A DNA stretch of 64,000 nt from JAQGMJ01 sp036498945. GTDB lineage: Bacteria; Pseudomonadota; Gammaproteobacteria; Burkholderiales; JAEUOS01. The position numbers and the translations under genes are program-made. Positions 56,421 through 64,000 of the stretch are shown here, piece after piece (within the stretch, counting starts at the first letter, position 1; every line of letters starts with the position of its first letter). The notes beneath the pieces are model-generated. The model searched no databases. It worked only from the letters and a program-made list of their open reading frames with translations, and was not told the origin of the DNA. The stretch covers positions 20,689-84,688 of the forward strand of contig DASYEQ010000140.1 in NCBI GenBank assembly GCA_036498945.1. The letters are read 5' to 3'.

Positions 56421-57182
56421 ATGGACATCCCCGTCAATCAATTCAAGCGCAACCTCGCCGCCGGCAAAGCCCAGATCGGCCTGTGGATGAGCTCCTACGC
56501 GCACCAGATCGTCGAGCTGTGCGCGCCCTCCGGTTTCGACTGGCTGCTGCTGGATACCGAGCATGCCCCCAACGACCCGCACATGGTGCATACGCAACTG
56601 ATGGCGGCCAAGGGCGGCACCGCGCATTGCGTGGTGCGCCCGGCGTGGAACGACCTGGTGCTGATCAAGCGCTTCCTCGACATCGGCGCGCAGACCCTGC
56701 TGCTGCCCTATGTGCAGACCGCCGAAGAGGCGCACGCCGCCGTGCAGGCGACGCGCTTCCCGCCCGAAGGCCTGCGCGGCGTCGCTTCCTCCACGCGTGC
56801 CGCCGGCTACGGCCGCATCAAGAATTACCTGAAGGAAGCGAACAAGGAAATCTGCGTGCTGGTGCAGGTGGAAACCCGCAAGAGCCTGGATAACCTGGAC
56901 GAGATCTGCAAGGTCGATGGCGTCGATGGCGTGTTCATCGGCCCCAACGACCTGGCCGGCGGCCTCGGCCACCTGGGCGACATCCCGCACCCCGAAGTGC
57001 AAAGCGCGATCGCGGACGCCATCAAGCGCATCCGCGCGCTGGGCAAGGCCCCCGGCATCCTGGTCGGCGAAGCCGACGGCCAGCGCATGCTCGATTTAGG
57101 CGCCCAATTCGTCGCCGTCGGCGCCGACACCGGCCTCTTGCGCGTCGCCGCCGACAACCTCGCCGCGAAGTTCAAGAAGTAA
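56421..57182 (+). CDS. HpcH/HpaI-type class II aldolase
   Basis: A 253-aa metal-dependent aldolase with a TIM-barrel fold. Catalytic and metal residues by family position are H48 (DTEHAPND), R73 (VVRPAWND), E151 (VQVETRKS) and D177 (IGPNDLAGGLG). It would cleave 2-keto-3-deoxy acids to pyruvate and an aldehyde; HpaI, GarL and RhmA are relatives with different substrates. AAGGA precedes the ATG. It forms a two-gene operon with the dehydratase and ends at a strong terminator (57201-57231). Confidence 0.88.
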   Translation: MDIPVNQFKRNLAAGKAQIGLWMSSYAHQIVELCAPSGFDWLLLDTEHAPNDPHMVHTQLMAAKGGTAHCVVRPAWNDLVLIKRFLDIGAQTLLLPYVQTAEEAHAAVQATRFPPEGLRGVASSTRAAGYGRIKNYLKEANKEICVLVQVETRKSLDNLDEICKVDGVDGVFIGPNDLAGGLGHLGDIPHPEVQSAIADAIKRIRALGKAPGILVGEADGQRMLDLGAQFVAVGADTGLLRVAADNLAAKFKK

Positions 57183-57200
57183 GCGCCGCAGGCGCAACAA

Positions 57201-57231
57201 AAAACGGGCCGCGAAAAGCGGCCCGTTTTTT
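57201..57231 (+). terminator. bidirectional intrinsic terminator
   Basis: AAAACGGGCCGC (57201-57212) pairs with GCGGCCCGTTTT (57218-57229) around a GAAAA loop. T-runs lie on the plus strand (57226-57231) and, read from the other side, on the minus strand as well. It separates the aldolase gene from the convergent binding-protein gene. Confidence 0.9.
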
Positions 57232-57240
57232 CGTGCAGTC

Positions 57241-57320
57241 CAGTCAGAAAAATCATCCGGCTTTGCCGGTGATTTTTCTGCGAGGCAAGTCGGACAAAAG
57301 CAGGTGTGTACTTTTGTCCG
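57241..57320 (-). repeat. double-hairpin covarying element, copy 2
   Basis: This is the second copy of the element at 17447-17524. CAGT is followed by hairpin A, in which 57245-57255 (CAGAAAAATCA) pairs with 57270-57280 and CCGGC pairs with GCCGG inside, after the same bulged T. A 10-nt spacer follows, then hairpin B, in which 57291-57300 (CGGACAAAAG) pairs with 57311-57320 around the loop CAGGTGTGTA. It ends 3 nt from the stop codon of the minus-strand binding-protein gene. The outer stems differ from copy 1 but stay fully paired. Confidence 0.85.
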
Positions 57321-57323
57321 CCC

Positions 57324-58466
57324 CTAATGGATGAAATTCATCTTCTGCCCGATCATCGTCAGTTCGACGAAGCTCGATCCGTTGTGATCGGTCGGCGTGA
57401 AGTTGATGTTGAAGCCGCCGATGTCCGCCTGCCGCATGGTTTCCAGCGCGGCGATCAGCTTGTCGCGCGTCAAATCCTTGCCGGTGCGGCGCAGCCCTTC
57501 GACCAGGGTGCGCCCGGCGATATAGCCTTCCAGGCTGGTGAAGGAAATGCCGGCGCTGCTGCCGGCCTTGAGCGCCTGCTGGTATTCGCGCACGATCGGG
57601 ATGCTGTTGGCGTAGGGGAAGGGCACCACCTGCGAGATCGCCACGCCGTTGCCGTCCGGCCCCAATTCCTCGGCGAGCGCGCGCGCGCCGACGAAGGAGA
57701 CGTTGTGGAATACGCCGTGGTAGCCGGCCTTTTTCGCCGCCTTGACGAATGCCGCGATCGACTTGTAGGCCGAGATCATGATGATCACGTCGGCCTGCGC
57801 CGGCACCAGGGCCTTCACCGCCGGGTCCACCACCACGCTGTTGCGCTCCACCGTGGCCTGGCCCACCGCTTTCATCTTGCGCTTGTCCAGCGCGTGCTGC
57901 ACGCCGGCGAGACCGGCCTGGCCGTAGGCGTCGTTCTGGTAGAGGACGGCGATGCGCTGCATGCCCAGGTTGGTGAGCTGCTCGACGATCTTTTCGGTTT
58001 CGTCGAAATAGCTGGCGCGGACGTTGAAGATGTTGCGGTTGAATGGCTTGCGCAACGACTCGGCGCCGGTGAACGCGCCGAAGAACGGCACGTTCGCGCG
58101 GGTGAACAGCGGCAGGGCGGCGTTGGAAGTCGGCGTGCCGACGTAGCCGAACAGGGCGAAGACGCGGTCCTGCTCGATCAGCCGTTTGGTATTGGCGACG
58201 GCGCGGTCGGGCTCGTAGCCGTCGTCCAGGGTGATCAGCTTGATCTGGCGGCCGAACAGGCCGCCTTTCTGGTTCACCTCGTTGAAGCACAGTTGCGCGC
58301 CCAGGCGCATGTCGGTGCCCAGCTCGGCCGCGGGGCCGGAGAGCGGGCAGGACTGGCCGAGCACGATGCTATCGGCGTCCACGCCGTTTTCGGCATGGGC
58401 GATACGGGGCAGGGTCGCGAGCGCCACGCTGGCGCCCAAAAGACCGTTGAAACGGCGGCGATTCAT
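57324..58466 (-). CDS. Liv-type ABC substrate-binding protein with Tat signal (orphan)
   Basis: About 380 aa from the ATG at 58466. The N-terminus NRRRFNGLLGASVALATLP is a twin-arginine signal (RRxFxxL) ending near AHA|EN, so it may be exported folded. The binding-protein core IVLGQSCPLSGPAAELGTDMRLGAQLCFNEVNQKGG leads into LITLDDGYEPDRAVANTKRL, FGYVGTPTSNAALP and ISFTSLEGYIAGRTLVEGL. It is clearly paralogous to the protein at 30459-31601. No permease genes are present. It converges on the sugar-acid operon, so uptake of a sugar acid or its product is possible but unproven. Confidence 0.9.
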   Translation of the reverse strand: MNRRRFNGLLGASVALATLPRIAHAENGVDADSIVLGQSCPLSGPAAELGTDMRLGAQLCFNEVNQKGGLFGRQIKLITLDDGYEPDRAVANTKRLIEQDRVFALFGYVGTPTSNAALPLFTRANVPFFGAFTGAESLRKPFNRNIFNVRASYFDETEKIVEQLTNLGMQRIAVLYQNDAYGQAGLAGVQHALDKRKMKAVGQATVERNSVVVDPAVKALVPAQADVIIMISAYKSIAAFVKAAKKAGYHGVFHNVSFVGARALAEELGPDGNGVAISQVVPFPYANSIPIVREYQQALKAGSSAGISFTSLEGYIAGRTLVEGLRRTGKDLTRDKLIAALETMRQADIGGFNINFTPTDHNGSSFVELTMIGQKMNFIH

Positions 58467-58663
58467 GATTTTTATTTCTCCACATCGCGGTTGGCCGGCC
58501 GGCCAACCGCGTACGACTAGACAATGCAAAAGACAATGCAAAAACGCAAATGCGTGGGCAGACACGCAGGCTGAATCTTAGGCAATTACTGTTTACTTAT
58601 GTACCCCATAGGCCCCACAAATCGTTAATTTTGGTCACGCGGAAGGATGAATGTTGTAAATGG

Positions 58664-58682
58664 CATTGTCATTATCATTATA
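58664..58682. promoter_or_regulatory. candidate Fur box
   Basis: The 19 bp at 58664-58682, ending in CATTATCATTATA, agree with the consensus GATAATGATTATCATTATC at 14 of 19 positions by my count. The site is about 200 bp from both flanking start codons, so either gene could be controlled. A/T-rich sequence alone gives partial matches, so the call is weak. Confidence 0.3.
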
Positions 58683-58721
58683 AATGGGGCGTGCGGGCGG
58701 GGAGCGGTTTACGCGTGCGAT

Positions 58722-58750
58722 TTGGGCCTGATGCCCGCGTCCGCTATACT
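58722..58750 (+). promoter_or_regulatory. sigma70-like promoter upstream of htpG
   Basis: TTGGGC (58722-58727) and TATACT (58745-58750) are spaced by 17 bp. The -10 box is good and the -35 box moderate. The start codon of htpG is 127 nt downstream of the -10 box. Confidence 0.5.
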
Positions 58751-58773
58751 TCGCGCCCGGCCGGCACGTACGC

Positions 58774-58802
58774 CTTGAAATGCGGCGTTTCCGGCCTTAT
58801 TT
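58774..58802 (+). promoter_or_regulatory. sigma32 (heat-shock) type promoter of htpG
   Basis: CTTGAAA (58774-58780), 14 bp, then CCTTATTT (58795-58802) fits the sigma32 pattern CTTGAAA-N13/14-CCCCATnT. It is a perfect -35 with a partial -10. Its position about 75 nt before the htpG start codon suits a heat-shock gene. Confidence 0.55.
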
Positions 58803-58876
58803 CCATGTCAACTTTGAGTCTTCGGCGCCGCCTGAGACCCTTGACCCGACCCCGCATTACAGAGGACAACCACCCG

Positions 58877-60766
<1,890 letters not shown>

Positions 60767-60799
60767 TGCCGCGATAGTTCCCTGTTGTCGACCGCAAAC

Positions 60800-60837
60800 A
60801 CGGCCGGCTGCGTAACGCAGCCGGCCGTTTGTTTTTT
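60800..60837 (+). terminator. intrinsic terminator of htpG
   Basis: A perfect 13-bp stem, ACGGCCGGCTGCG (60800-60812) with its complement at 60816-60828, has a TAA loop and is followed by a T-rich tail broken by one G, ending at 60837. Confidence 0.92.
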
Positions 60838-61035
60838 GCGACGACATTTTTTGTGACCGTTCAATGCATTTTCGGCAAGCCTGGAGGCGCGCATGCCGCG
60901 GGCATACGACATTGTCTTAGTGGGACAAATATGCTACTTCAAAGTTGTGGATTTCCGCTGTCATAGCGCTTAGTCTTTGAAGACAAGCCTGCCCAAGGCC
61001 TGCGCAACAACCAACAATAAGCAAGGAGCGGCGCA

Positions 61036-62217
61036 GTGAAAACCCCTGACCCGGACAATCTCATCGGCGCCATCTACGACGCCGCCCTCGACCGCGCACG
61101 CTGGCCGGCCGCCCTCGAACGCATGCGCCATTACGTCGGCGTCACCGCGATCCATTTCATGGCGGTGGACCGGCGCCTGGGCCTGATCTCGTTTTCCGCC
61201 ACCGCCAACGTCAGCCAGGACGCCGAGCTCGAATACGTGCGGCGCTATTGCGCCATCGACCCGCGCGTGCGCGTGCTGCTGGCCGGCCCCGTCGGACCGT
61301 GGCTGCACTGCAACGAATTGCTGGACGAGGCCTTCGTCGCCCGCGACCCCTTCTACCAGGGGCTGATCATCCCCAACGGCCTGCGCTACCTCGCCGGCCG
61401 CAAGGTCTACGAGGACGACCATCTCACCGTGGTGCTTGGGCTGTTCCACGGCCTCGGCCTGCCGCCGGTGAGCCGCGCGCAGACCGTGCTCGCCGACGCC
61501 CTGGTACCGCACCTGGAACGCGCCATCCGCCTCTCGCTCAGCCGCTACCTCTACTCGTCGCAAGCGCTGGTCGGCGTCGAAATCGTCAACCGCCTGCGCT
61601 ACCCTGTTTTCCTGCTCAAGAGCGATGGCGAAGTGGTGCACATGAACACTGCCGCGCGGCAGGTGTTGATCGACCGCGATACGCCGCTATGCATCGAGGC
61701 CGAGCGCCTCTCCTGCAACAATGCCGCCGGGGCGCAGCGCATCGATGGCGCCCTGCGCTGCTTCCAGGAAGGCCCGACGGATACACTGCCGTCACTGCCG
61801 GTCTCCCGCCCGGCCGCGGCCACGCAGATCCTCTCGCTCGAGCGCCGCGGCAAGCGGCCGCTGAAGGGCTTCATCAGCCCGCTGCATCCGGAAGCGGTGC
61901 TGGGCGTGTTCGGCCCGCAACGCCTGATGATGGCCGCCTTCTCCGACCCTGGCCGCAACGTGCTGCCCGAAGCCTCCTTCCTGATGGCCGCCTACGGCCT
62001 GACCCCGGCCGAGGCGCGCGTGGCCGCGCAAGTGGCGCTCGGCAAGAGCATCAAGCAGACGGCGCAGGAACTGCGCGTGCAACCCACCACGGTGAGGACG
62101 CAACTCGACAACGTGTTCCGCAAGACGGGGACGGGAAAGCAGTCGGAGATGGTGGCGGAGTTGTTGTCGCTGCCGGATATGCGGGTCGAGGGGCTCGGGC
62201 GCGTCGAACTGAACTGA
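61036..62217 (+). CDS. LuxR-family helix-turn-helix transcriptional regulator
   Basis: A 393-aa protein starting at GTG (61036) behind AAGGAG. The N-terminal ~190 residues are a helical-sheet sensor region of unknown ligand (IYDAALDRARWPAALERM ... WLHCNELLDEAFVARDPFYQG). A PAS-like segment follows (YPVFLLKSDGEVVHMNTAARQVL). The C-terminal HTH is LTPAEARVAAQVALGKSIKQTAQELRVQPTTVRTQLDNVFRKTGT, which binds DNA as in other LuxR/FixJ-type regulators. No partner kinase or synthase is adjacent. The target may be the secreted protein gene 104 bp downstream, on the same strand. Confidence 0.85.
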   Translation: MKTPDPDNLIGAIYDAALDRARWPAALERMRHYVGVTAIHFMAVDRRLGLISFSATANVSQDAELEYVRRYCAIDPRVRVLLAGPVGPWLHCNELLDEAFVARDPFYQGLIIPNGLRYLAGRKVYEDDHLTVVLGLFHGLGLPPVSRAQTVLADALVPHLERAIRLSLSRYLYSSQALVGVEIVNRLRYPVFLLKSDGEVVHMNTAARQVLIDRDTPLCIEAERLSCNNAAGAQRIDGALRCFQEGPTDTLPSLPVSRPAAATQILSLERRGKRPLKGFISPLHPEAVLGVFGPQRLMMAAFSDPGRNVLPEASFLMAAYGLTPAEARVAAQVALGKSIKQTAQELRVQPTTVRTQLDNVFRKTGTGKQSEMVAELLSLPDMRVEGLGRVELN

Positions 62218-62320
62218 ACACCGGAATTTCCGTGTCAGCCGCGCGTTCCTCCATTTGAGGGATGGTGTCGATCTTCCGTGGCTGCAATAATTGCGCAAGA
62301 AAAATAACCCCGGGGTGGAT

Positions 62321-63712
62321 ATGTCAAGTCTGCGAATGCTCGTTGCCTGTGTCGGTTTGCTCTTGTGGGGCTTGCAAGCGCATGCGGACGATACCTTTTC
62401 CTGTCCTGCAGTTGATCTCGCGGCCCTCAAGAGCGAGGTCGACGCCTGCGTCACCGGTCACTTGGGAGGCAGGAATGTCTGCACGGTGCAGGCATTGACT
62501 TGCGTGCGGGCCAGGACGACCGCAAGCGGACTCCAAACCGACGTCAAGTTCATTTTTGGCAGCATCCACCACGAACGGTTTTTTGTCGACCAGGACAGCT
62601 ATCACTATCGGAACGTCAGCGTCGACGGCAAACACTTCAGGGTAGGTTTCGGCTTTCACTTCACCGTCAAGGAGAAAGATTCCGATCTCAAGGCGACAGG
62701 TTCCGTCAACGGCATTGCCGCGGAGATCGGCATTGCGAATCCGAAAACCCTTTCCTTCGCCAGCATTGTTGGTATCGATGTTGTCACCAGCGGTGCATCG
62801 GTGTACAACACGCTCGGAAGCACCACCGCGAAAACTTCGGTCGGAGACTATCTGGAATCGTACAAGAAGGTGGATACCGCGTTCTCCGGCTTGTATACGA
62901 ACCTGTTGAAGGATGATGCGGCGACCTCGAAAGCCGTTTCGATCTGTCCCCAGATACTGGCTTTCTCGGACGACAACCCGGCCCCCGCCGGCGCCGCTCT
63001 CAGCAGAGAGATACTTGGCCTTGAGGGCCTGCTGACGGAAGCGGAGATCGCCAAAACCGCGGCCGGCAAGGTCGAGGCGGCGCTATGCGACCCGTCGCTG
63101 GGGCATCCGGGCAATCCAAACGGAATCCTGGTGTACGCTTTTACCGACTCTTCCGGCCGCATCGCGCAGCCCGATTCGACGACGAATTCCGTGGCTGGCG
63201 GCGCGGACAGCATCATCTTGAAGTATTCGCGCCGCCGCTTTTTCGCGGCCAAGACTTTTCATGATCTGCATACCGAGTTTTACGGTAACGGCGAGAGCGG
63301 GACGCTGGGCACCGGGTCGCTGATCAGCGCGTTGCTGTCTTTGTCTGCCTCTTCTGCCTCCATCAAGAACAGCGGATTCGCCTACGGCTACCCGGCGTGC
63401 ATGGCCGCGCTTTCTTCCGGGGACATCACCGCCATCTCGAGCAATACCTTGCTCCAATTGCAAGGGGTGCAGAACCTGACCGCGACATTCAACGCCAACA
63501 TGACCCAGATCGACGCGCGCGCGACCATTCACGGCCAGCCCGGGTTCCGGGTCGATTGCGCCGGCGGCATCGTGGCGGTTGCCGCGCCCGCCGGACCGCC
63601 CCCCGCGGTCGCGCCGGCGCCGTCTGTGCCTGCCGTGCCGGTCGCGCCGCCTTCTAGCCGGGCGAATGTCGTCCCGCAAAATGATGCGCGGTTTTCCGAG
63701 GCCGTGCGCTGA
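62321..63712 (+). CDS. secreted protein of unknown function
   Basis: About 463 aa from the ATG at 62321 (MSSLRMLVACVGLLLWGLQAHA|DD), a clear type I signal peptide. Paired Cys residues (FSCPAVDL, VDACVTGH, RNVCTVQALTC) suggest disulfides near the N-terminus. The centre is Ser/Thr/Gly-rich and beta-like, and the C-terminal ~50 residues are Pro/Ala/Val-rich (AAPAGPPPAVAPAPSVPAV) as in surface linkers. It has no recognised domain. GC content and codon use are milder than in neighbours, for example more AAA and TTT codons. A hairpin without T-run (GCCGGC TTCGC GCCGGC) follows the stop. Confidence 0.7.
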   Translation: MSSLRMLVACVGLLLWGLQAHADDTFSCPAVDLAALKSEVDACVTGHLGGRNVCTVQALTCVRARTTASGLQTDVKFIFGSIHHERFFVDQDSYHYRNVSVDGKHFRVGFGFHFTVKEKDSDLKATGSVNGIAAEIGIANPKTLSFASIVGIDVVTSGASVYNTLGSTTAKTSVGDYLESYKKVDTAFSGLYTNLLKDDAATSKAVSICPQILAFSDDNPAPAGAALSREILGLEGLLTEAEIAKTAAGKVEAALCDPSLGHPGNPNGILVYAFTDSSGRIAQPDSTTNSVAGGADSIILKYSRRRFFAAKTFHDLHTEFYGNGESGTLGTGSLISALLSLSASSASIKNSGFAYGYPACMAALSSGDITAISSNTLLQLQGVQNLTATFNANMTQIDARATIHGQPGFRVDCAGGIVAVAAPAGPPPAVAPAPSVPAVPVAPPSSRANVVPQNDARFSEAVR

Positions 63713-63799
63713 GCAGAGGCGCCGGCTTCGCGCCGGCCCGCGGCGCTGACGGATGGGAAAGCTGCATAATGGCGGTTCAAACTCATCCGTGAGGTGCGT

Positions 63800-64000
63800 A
63801 TGAACGAGACTTTTCGAAACGCGTGCCTTGCATGCGCGGGACTGTTTTTATCGTACACCGCCTCCGCCCAACTCATCTGCAACGAAATGGGCTCCACCCG
63901 CTACTGCCGCGACCCCGCCACCGGCTACACCACCACCACGCCCTTGAGCGGCGGGGCCACCACCATCATCCGCAATTCCGACGGGTCGCACACCACCGTC
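63800..64000 (+). CDS. 5' part of a secreted protein gene, cut by the window edge
   Basis: ATG at 63800 opens a frame (MNETFRNACLACAGLFLSYTASA|QLIC) that continues to the last base: 67 codons are visible. A signal peptide is clear. The mature start has Cys residues (LICNEMGSTRYCRDP) followed by a Thr/Gly-rich GYTTTTPLSGGATTI segment. It resembles small periplasmic proteins with C-x-x-DGS repeats, but the family cannot be named from this fragment. GAGG lies upstream of the ATG. Confidence 0.7.
   Translation, partial: MNETFRNACLACAGLFLSYTASAQLICNEMGSTRYCRDPATGYTTTTPLSGGATTIIRNSDGSHTTV

Larger units (their letters stand above)
58467..58876. other. 410-bp divergent regulatory region
   Basis: No gene is supported between the binding-protein gene and htpG. 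It contains an AT-rich stretch (about 58570-58685) with a Fur-box-like site, a sigma70-like promoter (58722-58750) and a heat-shock-type promoter (58774-58802) pointing toward htpG. Confidence 0.7.

Overview
The window is about 64 kb of GC-rich chromosomal DNA with long ORFs, tight same-strand gene pairs and several 4-nt ATGA overlaps. Gene content points to a betaproteobacterium at roughly Burkholderiales/Rhodocyclales level: a CysB with the betaproteobacterial look, ETF-ubiquinone oxidoreductase, acetoacetate-CoA ligase, an MxKDx pentapeptide-repeat protein, GreB, HtpG, orphan Liv-type binding proteins and GTCATTCCCGCG-type intergenic palindromes. Genus cannot be fixed from this sequence. 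I see no rRNA, tRNA, CRISPR array, transposase or integrase, and no phage structural gene.

Layout. 1-6.3 kb: a truncated gene at the edge, a small LprI-like periplasmic protein, an SDR, a DinB protein, a DUF4189 protein, an FAD oxidoreductase, CysB and a TonB-type protein. 6.3-11.7 kb: a minus-strand peptide-uptake operon in the order dppB, unknown membrane gene, dppC, dppD, dppF, argE-like, with no binding protein. 11.9-23.8 kb: central metabolism (aldehyde dehydrogenase, inorganic pyrophosphatase, ETF-QO, an old-yellow-enzyme homologue, the two succinyl-CoA:3-ketoacid CoA-transferase subunits, a lactate-type FMN dehydrogenase), plus an MscS channel with a cyclic-nucleotide-binding tail and a 646-aa protein with a PilZ-like tail. 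24-32 kb is accessory in character: short tandem repeats, an AT-rich island with an 18-bp perfect dyad, two HTH proteins, two unknown membrane proteins, a small ArsC/DUF1810 pair, a nuclease-fold protein that has lost its catalytic residues, and an orphan binding protein.

32-50.6 kb is dominated by signalling: a PAS-PAS hybrid kinase, a partner-switching set (STAS antagonist, RsbW-like kinase, SpoIIE-type phosphatase with a CNB-like head), a DedA-rhodanese fusion, a REC-adenylate cyclase-Ser/Thr kinase fusion, and a 1529-aa CHASE/4xPAS/2xREC/HPt hybrid kinase. 51-64 kb: a double M16 protease, greB, a sugar-acid dehydratase plus HpaI-type aldolase, a Tat-exported binding protein, htpG, a LuxR-type regulator and two secreted proteins of unknown role, the last cut by the window edge.

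How parts fit together. The cyclase domain has the metal and purine-binding residues of an adenylate cyclase, and the MscS-CNB channel keeps the phosphate-binding Arg of a cAMP receptor, so a local cAMP circuit is possible. Acetoacetate can be activated by two routes encoded here, ScoAB and the acetoacetate-CoA ligase. The most unusual non-coding signal is a double-hairpin element present twice (17447-17524 and 57241-57320). Each copy lies 2-3 nt after the stop codon of a minus-strand gene. Loops, inner stem and the 10-nt spacer length are conserved, while the outer stems differ at seven base pairs that all keep pairing.
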